This document shows, in pieces, positions 1 through 8,400 of a stretch of 64,000 bases of DNA; the first letter of the stretch is position 1, and each line of letters starts with the position of its first letter. Source of the DNA: Cupriavidus malaysiensis (GTDB lineage Bacteria; Pseudomonadota; Gammaproteobacteria; Burkholderiales; Burkholderiaceae); assembly GCF_001854325.1 (NCBI RefSeq), contig NZ_CP017755.1:930001-994000 (forward strand). Direction: 5' to 3'. The notes under the pieces are model-generated. The model saw nothing but the letters and a program-made list of their open reading frames with translations, searched no databases and was not told the origin of the DNA. Position numbers and translations under genes: made by a program.

Positions 1-205
1 GACCCAGACGCTGCGCGCGATGGAGCGTGATGGCCTGATCGAGCGTAACGTCTATGACGAACTGCCGCTGCGTGTCGAATACATGCTGAGTCCACTCGCG
101 CACACGCTTCTTCCGCTTGTCGTCGCGCTCAAGGCCTGGGCGGAGGATGCGCTGGAAACGATCGAAGCGAACAACCGCGCCTTCGATCTGGCGGGCCCTA
201 AATAA
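1..205 (+). CDS. HxlR-family transcriptional regulator, C-terminal part
   Basis: This is the 3' end of a gene that begins before the window; the frame is open from base 2 and stops with TAA at 203-205. The translation reads TQTLRAMERDGLI, then DELPLRVEYMLSPLAHTLLP, which is the recognition helix and wing of the HxlR winged-helix family (typical phrases are 'T..L..LE.dGLi' and 'P.rVEY.LT..G..L'). Members are small dimeric DNA-binding regulators, often responding to aldehydes or oxidative signals. The neighbouring gene ends convergently 340 bp away, so nothing here shows the target. The family call is solid; the ligand and regulon are unknown. Confidence 0.85.
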   Translation, partial: TQTLRAMERDGLIERNVYDELPLRVEYMLSPLAHTLLPLVVALKAWAEDALETIEANNRAFDLAGPK

Positions 206-548
206 GGGGCGTTGACCGTTCGCCCTCGGCCGCGGCGCTGTGGAGATACGCCATGGCAAGCAGCCGGTCGCGCGGCCGGGTGAATGCCTGGCGTCCAGGC
301 GTAACCGTGGATCTGCGTGCCGCTACCGACTGGAGAAGCACGCTCCATGGGCAAGCTGTCAAAACGCTTTGCCTTGAAGGAGTGATACCTGGCAAAGTGG
401 CATGCTAGTGTTCTCGTGTGACGGTCACCCAGGCAGACGCCGAACCCGCGCACAGGGCAGCCGTGCACAGGCAATGTGCAATGTGCGCGCCAGTCTCTCC
501 GGTTTCCTATGAGTCGCTCTTTTGGGCTACGTGGCCCCGGGGAACCTG
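206..548. other. Intergenic stretch, no gene recognised
   Basis: This gap lies between the end of the HxlR gene and the convergent yddG-like gene. Short open frames exist on both strands, but none resembles a known family or has a good ribosome-binding site. I see no clear terminator with a T-tract. Confidence 0.5.
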
Positions 549-1472
549 CTATGCCGTCGGACTGGAATCCGCCGCCGGAGACGCTCGCTCGCCTCGCCCA
601 CGCGTGGCCAGCCAGCAGAGGATGGAGCCTGCGCATACCATCGCCGCTCCCTTCCAGAACGCGAAGGAAAGCGGCGTATGCAGCAGCGCGGCGGCCAGGG
701 CGGCCGAGAACACCGGGATGAAGTACGAGGCGCCGGCCAGCACCGTCACGTTGCCATGCAGGATGCCGACGTTCCAGGCGGCATAGCCGAAGCCCATCGC
801 GCAGGCCGCCAGTACCAGGTGGATCATGCCGTTGGCGCTGAAACTCATCGGCGCGCCGTCCGTGAACAGGTACTTCGCCCACAGCGCCGATGCGGTCAGG
901 ATGAAGAACAGCGTGACGCCGTTCTTGCCCTGGGCGATGCGCGCCGTCACCGTGCAGTAGCCTGCCCAGATCACGGCGCCGGCAAGCGCCAGGCCGTAGC
1001 TCAGGGGGTTGTCGCGCACATTGCTCGTCATGCTCGCCAGGTCCAGCCCCTGGTCGCCGCCCAGCACCGAGGTGATGCCCAGGATGGCGATCAGGAAACC
1101 GGGCACGATCAGCCAGTTGGCCCGTTGCCGGTTGAACAGGATGGCTGCCAGCATCGTGAAGCTGGGCCACAGATAGTTGACCATGCCGACCTCGATGGCT
1201 TGCCTGCCGGTGTTGGCGTAGCCGATCGACAGCGACAGGCACAGTTCGTACGAGACGAACAGCAAGCTGCCCCAGAGGCGATAGGAGCGCGGCAGCGTGT
1301 CCAGCCGCACCGGACCCACCGAGAGCCAGAGCAGCACGGAAGCGACGGTGTAGATCAGGGCCGCACCGCCCGTGGCGCCGAAGCTCTCGCTGACGCCGCG
1401 GATCAGGCCGACGATCGAACTCCAGAGGAGCACCGCGACAAGCCCGATCAGCGTTGCCTGTTTTCTTTGCAT
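549..1472 (-). CDS. yddG: YddG-like aromatic amino acid / drug-metabolite exporter (EamA/DMT family)
   Basis: The product is a 307-residue inner-membrane protein with about ten hydrophobic segments and two EamA repeats. The start MQRKQATLIGL aligns with the start of E. coli YddG, as recalled. Further matching blocks are LLWSSIVGLIRGVSE, LLFVSYELCLSLSIGYA, QAIEVGMVNYLWPS, GYAAWNVGILHGNVTV and the end GSILCWLATR. YddG exports aromatic amino acids and some toxic compounds, so a similar role is inferred. The frame stays open upstream to 1754, but the extra residues are not hydrophobic or conserved, so I place the start at 1472; ATG at 1481 is also possible. It is a stand-alone gene on the minus strand with no link to the secretion locus. 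Confidence 0.88.
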   Translation of the reverse strand: MQRKQATLIGLVAVLLWSSIVGLIRGVSESFGATGGAALIYTVASVLLWLSVGPVRLDTLPRSYRLWGSLLFVSYELCLSLSIGYANTGRQAIEVGMVNYLWPSFTMLAAILFNRQRANWLIVPGFLIAILGITSVLGGDQGLDLASMTSNVRDNPLSYGLALAGAVIWAGYCTVTARIAQGKNGVTLFFILTASALWAKYLFTDGAPMSFSANGMIHLVLAACAMGFGYAAWNVGILHGNVTVLAGASYFIPVFSAALAAALLHTPLSFAFWKGAAMVCAGSILCWLATRGRGERASPAADSSPTA

Positions 1473-1971
1473 GACTGCCATGAGGATGAAGCCGTTGATA
1501 GAAGCTGGAAGGCCATACTTTACCTGGCGGCTCTCGGCCGGCGCGCCTTCGCTCAGGATGGGTTTGATCCGTTGGATAAGCAGACCCTGGCCGGCAGCGG
1601 GCGGGGCTTGCCGCGCTTCGTTCCTGGCCTCGCACGTCTTCTCGGCAGATTTGGCGATGCAGCGAATCCAGCAATCAGGAAGGATACTAGTCCACTGAAT
1701 CCCTGAAATCGGCCGGTGCCTGCCATGGCATGCGGGCTCATCGTGTCGTTGCAAAGGCTCGCCATCGCCGTGCGATGGCTGCGCTTTGCGCCTGGCGCTG
1801 ATTCCCGCATACCATGTCCTTCCCCTCCCATTTCCATGGCAGCCGCGGCGAGAGAACGGCGGGGCAGTTCGAATCCCTCTTCCGCGGATTCAATGGCGAG
1901 GTCCGTCATTGGCAGGTGGCGAATCGCTCGATCATGGAGGATGGGCCGGGCGGGTGGCGCCGGTCTTGCCG
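1473..1971. other. Intergenic stretch, no gene recognised
   Basis: About 500 bp separate the yddG-like start from the NUDIX gene stop. It should contain the yddG promoter. I see no convincing coding frame. A TTCGAATCC string near 1879 recalls a tRNA T-loop, but the flanks do not pair into a T-arm. Confidence 0.5.
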
Positions 1972-2607
1972 CTAGCCCTGGCCGGGCGGGGAGGCGGCGG
2001 CGGAAGCCAGTGCCGCCAGCGACTTCAGGATGACCGCCGTGACCCCCCAGATGTCATACCGCTGATCCGCCCAGTACCAGGAGCCGGCGCGTTCGCCATC
2101 GAGGTACTGCCTGGGCAGCGTCGGATCCAGCAGCGTGGCGAAGGGAAGCTCGAAAATCTCCTCGACTTCGGCAGGGGCCGCTTCCCAGCCGGCTGTAGCC
2201 GGCACGATGCCGATGACGGGAAAGATGGCGTGATGGCGCTTTCTTGTCTTGTGGATCGGCAGGCAGCCGACCAGCCGCACAGCGCCGGGCTCCAGGCGGA
2301 TCTCCTCGAAGGCTTCGCGCAGGGCCGTGGCGCCGACATCGTCGTCGCAGTCCGCCGGGCGTCCGCCGGGGAAACTCACGTGCGAGGAGTATTCGCTCAG
2401 ATTCCACGAGCGCTTGGTCAGCAGGATCGTCGGCTCGTCCCGCGCCACGATCGCCACCAGGACGGCGGAGAATTTCCACTGCCCATCGTTGTCCGCAAGG
2501 TATCGCCGCGCGGCGGCCCAATCCAGCGAGGCAGGAATCCGCAGGCCTTCCACGCCGCGCACGATCGTTTCCAGGGCGGCCTGCCGCGGCCCGGCATCCG
2601 GGCGCAT
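1972..2607 (-). CDS. NUDIX hydrolase, CoA-pyrophosphatase (NUDT7/8-like) type
   Basis: The product is 211 residues with a NUDIX box around residues 81-105. It reads SFPGGRPADCDDDV followed by TALREAFEEI, matching the 'SFPGG..D..D....TALRE..EEIGL' form of CoA diphosphatases. The last Gly of EEIG is Arg here. The Glu/Asp metal ligands REAFEE are present. A hydrolase acting on CoA or acyl-CoA is the likely role. The frame continues upstream to a GTG at 2787, but that start lies inside the PHO box of the divergent gene and the added residues look non-conserved, so ATG at 2607 is preferred. It is divergent from the first STN gene. Confidence 0.82.
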   Translation of the reverse strand: MRPDAGPRQAALETIVRGVEGLRIPASLDWAAARRYLADNDGQWKFSAVLVAIVARDEPTILLTKRSWNLSEYSSHVSFPGGRPADCDDDVGATALREAFEEIRLEPGAVRLVGCLPIHKTRKRHHAIFPVIGIVPATAGWEAAPAEVEEIFELPFATLLDPTLPRQYLDGERAGSWYWADQRYDIWGVTAVILKSLAALASAAASPPGQG

Positions 2608-2769
2608 GGTGGCGGGTACGCCGTTGGTTTCCAAGACACTTCTGTCGATTCCCACGTCTTCCTCCTGCGAGCCCGTACCTGCAGGCTCAGAGTGACCTTG
2701 TGCCGGAACGCTCTCGAACCGGCGAGCATCGATAGCGATGGCGCCGGCTTCAGAGGTCTTCAGGATCCC

Positions 2770-2803
2770 CTGTAACAACACTGACACACAGCGTCACTAC
2801 CCT
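2770..2803 (+). promoter_or_regulatory. PHO box and -10 element upstream of STN protein 1
   Basis: CTGTAAC-AACA-CTGACAC (2770-2787) matches the two 7-bp half-sites with a 4-bp spacer of a PhoB box (CTGTCAT-N4-CTGTCAT). TACCCT (2798-2803) follows after exactly 10 nt, the usual distance to the -10 element in PhoB-dependent promoters, which lack a -35. Two equivalent sites occur upstream of the other two STN genes. Confidence 0.75.
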
Positions 2804-2858
2804 ACGCGCTGATTCCAATCCCCGCGCTATCCCCCCATTGCCGCCGTGCCAGGCGGGC

Positions 2859-3656
2859 ATGGCGGGTCGTGCGCCCTTTGCCCCGGGTATGCCTGGAAAC
2901 GTCGCCTCCGGCGCTCCACGGCCGACACTGCGATTGTGCATCGCCATGTTCAGCGCCTGCGTTTCCTCTTCTGCCGTGTCAGCACCGCCGCCCGAGACCG
3001 GGCCGGTGGCGATCGGCAGCGCGTCGCCGTCGGACCTGCAGCGCTCGTACGAGATTGCCCCCCAGTCCTTGCTGTCCGCGCTGGAGCAGTATGGCGCGGC
3101 CAGCGGTGTGTCGTTGATCTATGACAGTGCCCTGGCGGCGGGACGGACCTCGCCGGGCGTCCATGGCGTGATGACCGCGCGAGCGGCGCTGCAGTCGCTG
3201 CTGGAAGGCAGCGGGCTTGCGCCACGCTACACCGGATCCGACACGCTGGTGCTGTTGCCGGTGCGGCCCGAAGCGGTGGCCGAGGCCGGCGCCACGGGGG
3301 CGGAGGCGGCATTGTCCCAGCGTCGTTACTACGGGCTTGTGCAGAGCCGGGTGCGCGATGCCTTCTGCGCGCAGCCGACCCTCGCGGAGGGCCGCTACCG
3401 CGTCGCCCTGCGCTTGTGGGTCGATGTATCCGGCACGATCGGGCGCGTCAGCCTGCTGGATTCGACCGGCGACAAGGCGCTGGACGGACTGGTGGAGCAG
3501 GCGCTGCGCGGCGCGCCGGTGGGCGAGCCGCTGCCTGCCGGGCTGGCACAGCCGTTCACACTGGTGGTGATGCCGCGGGCGTCCGGCCAGAACTGGGGAT
3601 GTCCGTTGCCTGCCGCGCCGGCATCCTCGCCCGCGGGCCGTCGGCACCATGGTTGA
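2859..3656 (+). CDS. Exported STN-TonB_C signalling protein, unit 1 (VreA-like)
   Basis: The product is about 265 residues. It has an N-terminal export signal ending near SSSAVSA, then an STN (secretin/TonB short N-terminal) domain at about residues 63-134 with the typical 'LL.AL..YG..SGV.LIYD' and 'AL..LLEGSGL' pattern. A second domain at about 155-240 resembles the TonB/TolA C-terminal domain ('YRVALRLWVD.SGTI..VSLL.STGD..LD'). There is no beta-barrel, so this is not a TonB-dependent receptor. The arrangement matches VreA of P. aeruginosa PUMA3, which acts as a surface-signalling receptor-like protein. Cys170 and Cys248 are conserved in position in all three paralogues. The frame is open from a TTG at 2838; ATG 2859 has an AGG-rich leader and a leader length like its paralogues. 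The stop overlaps the sigma gene by 8 bases. Confidence 0.82.
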   Translation: MAGRAPFAPGMPGNVASGAPRPTLRLCIAMFSACVSSSAVSAPPPETGPVAIGSASPSDLQRSYEIAPQSLLSALEQYGAASGVSLIYDSALAAGRTSPGVHGVMTARAALQSLLEGSGLAPRYTGSDTLVLLPVRPEAVAEAGATGAEAALSQRRYYGLVQSRVRDAFCAQPTLAEGRYRVALRLWVDVSGTIGRVSLLDSTGDKALDGLVEQALRGAPVGEPLPAGLAQPFTLVVMPRASGQNWGCPLPAAPASSPAGRRHHG

Positions 3657-4152
3657 TGGCGCCCGCACCTTGCTGCGCGACTACCTGGTCGAGCGCTACG
3701 GTCATTTGAAGCGCCTGCTGTCGCGGCGCCTGGGTTCCTCGGACCTGGCCGGCGACGCGCTGCAGGACACCTGGCTGCGGCTGGAGAACAGCGAGAACAT
3801 CGAGGCGGTGCGCAATCCGGGCGCCTACCTGTACCGGATGGCTTTCCATTCCGCCATCGACAGGCAGCGTGCCGAGGAGCGCCGCCTCAGCGTCGGCGAG
3901 GTCGAGCTGATGCTCGACCTGGCGAGTCCCGAGCCCGGTCCGGCCGAGATGGCGGAGGCGAACTCGGAGCTCGATGCACTGATCCGGGCGCTGGAGCAGA
4001 TGCCCCAGCGCCGTCGCGATATCCTGCTGGCCGTGCGCCTGGACGGCATGCCGCAGCGCGAGGTGGCGGAGCGCTTCGGCATTTCCCTGCGGCTGGTGGA
4101 ACTGGAACTGAAGCGGGCACAGGAACATTGCGCGGAGCAACTCGGCAGATAG
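3649..4152 (+). CDS. ECF sigma factor, FecI/VreI type, unit 1
   Basis: The product is 167 residues. Sigma region 2 is near residues 8-70 ('YLVERYGHLKRLL...GSSDLAGDALQDTWLRL' then 'NPGAYLYRMAFHSAID'). Region 4 is near 105-160 ('LEQMPQRRRDILLAVRLDGM.QREVAERFGISLRLVE', a helix-turn-helix). This is the FecI-like class, expected to be held by the FecR-like protein encoded next. The ATG at 3649 overlaps the end of the STN gene, so the pair is co-transcribed and probably translationally coupled. Inferred targets are the two promoters with a CGTCAT -10 at 4186 and 5325. Confidence 0.9.
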   Translation: MVDGARTLLRDYLVERYGHLKRLLSRRLGSSDLAGDALQDTWLRLENSENIEAVRNPGAYLYRMAFHSAIDRQRAEERRLSVGEVELMLDLASPEPGPAEMAEANSELDALIRALEQMPQRRRDILLAVRLDGMPQREVAERFGISLRLVELELKRAQEHCAEQLGR

Positions 4153-4185
4153 CCCCTGCCTGCGGCGAAAATTTCTTCCGATGGC

Positions 4186-4216
4186 TTGCGGTTCCGGGCG
4201 GCGGGAATCGTCATGG
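4186..4216 (+). promoter_or_regulatory. Predicted ECF promoter of anti-sigma gene, unit 1
   Basis: TTGCGG (4186-4191), a 17-nt spacer, then CGTCATGG (4209-4216). The CGTC -10 is a common ECF-sigma feature. The same -35 and the CGTCAT -10 recur before the giant gene of this unit at 5325. Site is 40 nt upstream of the fecR-like start. Confidence 0.65.
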
Positions 4217-4255
4217 TGATAAGGCCGCCGCAATGGCGACCGGCCAGGCCCGGAG

Positions 4256-5278
4256 ATGGCGGAACAGCGAAGACTTGGATCGATGAAGGCAGCACCCGAC
4301 ACCTCGACGAATCAGGCGACACCCCGGCAGCCCACACCCCAGGCGCTGCGGCGTGACGCCCATGCCTGGGTGCGCCGTCTCGCGTCCGGCGAGGCCACCG
4401 TGGCGGATGCCCAGGCGCTCAAGCACTGGTGCGAGACCAGCGAGGCACATGCCACGGCGTTTGCCGAGGCGCGCCGGCTGTGGCGGGAACTGGCTCCGGC
4501 CGGCGAGGCCGTGCGCCGCCGGCAGGCCGGCGCCGCGCGCCGTGCGCCCAGGATCGGCCGCCGAGCCTTCCTCGGCGGCGCCATTGCCACCGCGGCCGGC
4601 GCCGCGGTGGCCGTGGTGGCGCCGGCCGGGCTGCTGAGCGCCTTCCCGTCCCTGGCCGCCGATCTCCATACCGCCACCGGCGAGCAGCGGCAGGTGGCCC
4701 TGGCTCCCGGCGTGACCGTCGACCTCAACACACGCACCAGCGTGGCGCTGAGGCGGGCTGCCGGTGTCCTGCAGGGCGTGGACCTGCTGGGCGGCGAAAT
4801 CGCCGTCGACAACACCCGCGGCGCCGCGCAGCCCTTCGTGGTGGCCGCGGGCGAGGGGCGGGCCATCGCCACGCGGGCAAGCTTCGAGGTGCGCGACCTG
4901 GGGCAGCACGTCTGCGTGACCTGCGTGTCCGGCAGGGTACGCGTCGAACTCGGCAGCCGCGGCCTGGGGCTGGTGGCGGGACAGCAGGTGACCTACGACA
5001 AGCGCGTCCTCGGGGCCCCCGTCCAGGCCGATGCGAACATCGCCTCGGCCTGGCGCAGCGGCGTGCTGGTCTTCCGCGACACGCCGCTGGCGGAGGTGGT
5101 GGACGAGATCAACCGCTACCGCGCGGGCCACGTGGTGGTGGTCGACGGCAAGCTGTCGCGCAGCCGCTTGAACGGACGTTTCCGCATCAACCAGCTCGAG
5201 GCGGTGTTCGCACAGATCCAGGAAGTCCTGGGTGCGAGCGTGACCCGGTTGCCTGGCGGCATCGTGCTGCTGGGCTGA
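4256..5278 (+). CDS. FecR-like anti-sigma factor, unit 1 (VreR-like)
   Basis: The product is 340 residues. The cytoplasmic N-terminal DUF4880-like domain (about 30-80) contains 'AHAWVRRLASGEAT..DAQALKHWCETSEAHATAF', which binds the sigma factor. A single membrane segment follows GRRAFLGG (about 101-127); the paired Arg before it resembles a Tat motif. The periplasmic FecR domain (about 136-235) contains 'TATGEQRQVALAPGVTVDLNT', and an STN-like C-terminal domain (about 262-340) contains 'LVFRDTPLAEVVDEINRYR'. A CVTC motif (Cys220, Cys223) lies in the periplasmic part and is kept in all three paralogues. The usual Gly-Thr before the F-x-V strand, the self-cleavage site of FoxR/FpvR-type proteins, is not present (RASFEV here). 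ATG 4283 is an alternative start. Confidence 0.88.
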   Translation: MAEQRRLGSMKAAPDTSTNQATPRQPTPQALRRDAHAWVRRLASGEATVADAQALKHWCETSEAHATAFAEARRLWRELAPAGEAVRRRQAGAARRAPRIGRRAFLGGAIATAAGAAVAVVAPAGLLSAFPSLAADLHTATGEQRQVALAPGVTVDLNTRTSVALRRAAGVLQGVDLLGGEIAVDNTRGAAQPFVVAAGEGRAIATRASFEVRDLGQHVCVTCVSGRVRVELGSRGLGLVAGQQVTYDKRVLGAPVQADANIASAWRSGVLVFRDTPLAEVVDEINRYRAGHVVVVDGKLSRSRLNGRFRINQLEAVFAQIQEVLGASVTRLPGGIVLLG

Positions 5279-5324
5279 GGCGGACCTCGGCAGCGCGGGA
5301 ACCGTCTTCCGTTTTGTTTTCGCG

Positions 5325-5355
5325 TTGCGGGTTTTGCACATGGGCGGCGTCATAG
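5325..5355 (+). promoter_or_regulatory. Predicted ECF promoter of giant exoprotein gene, unit 1
   Basis: TTGCGG (5325-5330), a 17-nt spacer, then CGTCATAG (5348-5355). It agrees with the site upstream of the anti-sigma gene of the same unit in -35, spacing and CGTCAT -10. Confidence 0.65.
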
Positions 5356-5421
5356 AGGAAGAGGCCGCCGGCACATGTGCCGACGTTGCGGCCGCCGTCC
5401 GATTGCCAAGGCGAACCCCAC

Positions 5422-8400
5422 ATGCAACCGAGCCAGATCGTCCCGTCCCATTCCTCCAGGCCCGCGCTTGCGCGCCGACACCAACGCACTGAACGTGCCA
5501 TGCGTGCCATGCGTGCATGGCAATGCAAGCCCCTGGTGCAGGCCGCCCTGTTGACCTTCGTGGCAAGCACGGCCCATGCGGCGGCTCCGGCCTTCAGCAG
5601 CGCGTGGTTCGCCGCCAAGGGCGCGGCGCAGAGCGCGGCACAGCAGACCGGGCGCCTGCCCAACGGCATGCCGGTGTCGGCGCTGGCGAGCCCCACGGCG
5701 CAGCAGCAACAGGCCAGCGCCGAGCTGCAGCGCTCGCTGGCCAACCTGGGCACGGCCGCGCAGGGCATCGCGGCGATGCAGGCCGCGCAGGCCAGCGCGC
5801 GCGCGGCGGCTGCGGCGGCCAACGCCACAGTGCCGGACGGGCTGGCCGAGGGCGGCCTGAAGATCGACACCAACAGCCTCACGCAGGGCTGGGTCAACGC
5901 CAATGCGCCGGCGCAGACGGTGGCCGACGGCAAGACCACGGTGGCGATCCAGCAGACCGCGGACCGCGCGGTGCTGAACTGGGAGACCTTCAACGTGGGG
6001 CGCAGCACCACGGTGGATTTCAAGCAGCAGGCGGACTGGGCGGTGCTGAACCGGGTCAACGACCCGCAAGCGCGGCCGAGCCAGATCCAGGGGCAGATCC
6101 GTGGCGACGGCACGGTGATGATCGTCAACCGCAACGGGGTGATCTTCAGCGGCACCAGCCAGGTGGACACGCGCAACCTGGTGGCGGCGGCGGCGCGCAT
6201 CAGCGACGGGCAATTCAGCAGCAACGGCATCTACGGGCTGAACGGCACCACGCCGAGCTTCACCGACGCGCTGGGCAAGGTGGAGGTGCAGGCCGGGGCG
6301 CGCATCGCCACGCGCGCGCCGGCCACGGTGACGCAGGGCGGGGGCTATGTGCTGCTGCTGGGCGGGGAGGTCGGCAACGCGGGCACGATCGCCACGCCGC
6401 GCGGGCAGGCGGTGCTGGCGGCGGGCGACAGCTTCGTGATCCGGCGCGGGGTGGGCACCGACGGCAACACCACGTCGACCACGCGCGGCAACGAGATCTC
6501 GCCGCAGTTCGTGGCCAGCGGTGGCACGGGAAGCGCGGGCAAGGTGGCCAACAGCGGGCTGATCCTGGCCCCGGAGGGTGACGTGACGCTGGCCGGGCGC
6601 GACGTGCAGCAGCTCGGGGTGGCGGTGGCGACCACCACGGTCAACACGCGCGGCACGGTGCACCTGCTGAACTCGGCGGCGGACACGCAGGGGCGGGTGA
6701 CGCTGGGGCCGGGGGCGGTGACGGCGGTGCTGATCGACGACGACGGCAAGACCACGGCGCTGGACAGCCAGCGCGACGCGCTGATGCAGGACTCGGCGGC
6801 GCAGGACCTGCTGCGCGCGGGGGCGGCGTCGGGGCTGTTCGACAACCTGTCGAAGCTGTCGGACCGGCGCGACCAGTCGCGCGTGGAGATCGTCAGCGGG
6901 GGCGACGTGCTGTTCCAGGGCGACTCGCTGACGCTGGCCACGGGCGGGCAGATCGCGGTGAGCGCGACGGGGCGCAGCTTCGTGGCCAACCGGGCGCAGC
7001 TGGATGTGTCGGGGGCGGTGGGCGTGGCGCTGGCGATGGACACCAACAACGTCAAGATCAACGTGCAGGGCAACGAGCAGCGCGACGCGCCGGGCAACCG
7101 CGACAGCGGGAACCTGCTCAATGCGAACGTGTGGATCGACCGGCGCCGGCTGGTGTACGTGCCGGCGGGCGTGGGCGGCTACGCGACCGAGCGCTGGTAC
7201 ACGGGAGGCGGGCTGCTGGAGGTGGGCGGCTACCTGGGCAACCAGGGGCACCGCATCGGCGAGTGGGCGGCACAGGGCGGCACGGTGACGCTGGGCGGCA
7301 AGGAGGTGGTGACGCAGGCGGGCTCGTCGATCAACCTGTCGGGCGGCAGCCTGGACGTGCAGACGGGGTACCTGAAGCAGACCTGGTTCAAGGCGGCGGA
7401 CGGGACGCTGACCAAGGCCGACAACGCGCCGGCGGGGGTGTTGTACACGGGGGTCTACACCGGCTTCGACGACGAGCACCCGCGCTGGGGCAAGACGGCG
7501 ATGCAGTCGTACGCGAGCCCGCTGATCGCGCCGCAGCAGGTGCTGCAGAACGGCTACACGGTGGGGCGCGACGCGGGGCGGCTGCAGGTGAGCGCGCCGA
7601 CGGCGGTGCTGGAAGGCGAGGTGGTGGCGCGGGTGTTCAACGGGGCGCAGCAGACGCAGGCGCGCGCGGCGGGCCTCGCCGACGGCTACAAGCAGGGGCA
7701 GTACGCGGTGGCGCAGGCGGGCGGGCTGGCGCTGGGGCAGTACACGGGGCCGGGGCGCACCGGGGTGTTCACCAGCGAGGTGAAGATCGGCACCGAGGTG
7801 GGGGTGACGCCGGGCATGGGTGCGGCGGATGCGCTCGACCCGCAGCGGCAGAACACGGTGTGGCTGGACGCGGGCATGCTGAACGGCTTCCAACTGGGCG
7901 TGCTGGACCTGGCCAGCGGCGGGCGCATCGTGGTGAGCCAGCCGCTGGTGCTGGCCGACGGCGGCCAGCTGAGCCTGGTGGCGCCCAAGGTCGACATCGA
8001 TGCCAACCTGACGGTACGCGGCGGCACGGTGAACGTGTCGAACCTCTTCCAGCAGGCCGGATCGAAGTTCCCGGTCGCGCTGACGGCGGCCGACGGCTCC
8101 TCCGCGCTGACCTTGGCGCCGGGGGCAACGATCGATGCGCGCGGGGTGTGGGTCAACGCCCGCACCGATCCGGATGCGCTCACGGGCCTCGCCTATCTCA
8201 ATGGTGGCAACGTCACCTTCGATTCGTCGGGCGACCTCATGCTGGGCGAAGGCAGCGTGATCGACGTGTCGTCCGGTGGCGCGGTCCTGGCCAGCGGCAA
8301 GACGATGGGCGGCAAGGGCGGCAACGTCACCCTGGTCGCCGGGGACTCGATCAACCAGAGCGGCGACGGCACGCTGGCGATCAAGGGCGAGATCCGCGCC

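Noticed and set aside
1870..1900. tRNA-like TTCGAATCC string
   Set aside because: The flanking bases do not pair as a T-arm and no acceptor stem or anticodon arm is seen.
2608..2787. Longer NUDIX protein starting at GTG 2787
   Set aside because: The start would lie inside the PHO box of the divergent gene and the added residues show no conserved pattern.
2859..3656. TonB-dependent receptor (FecA-type) gene
   Set aside because: STN domain is present but the protein is about 265 residues with no plug or barrel; no full-length receptor is in the window.
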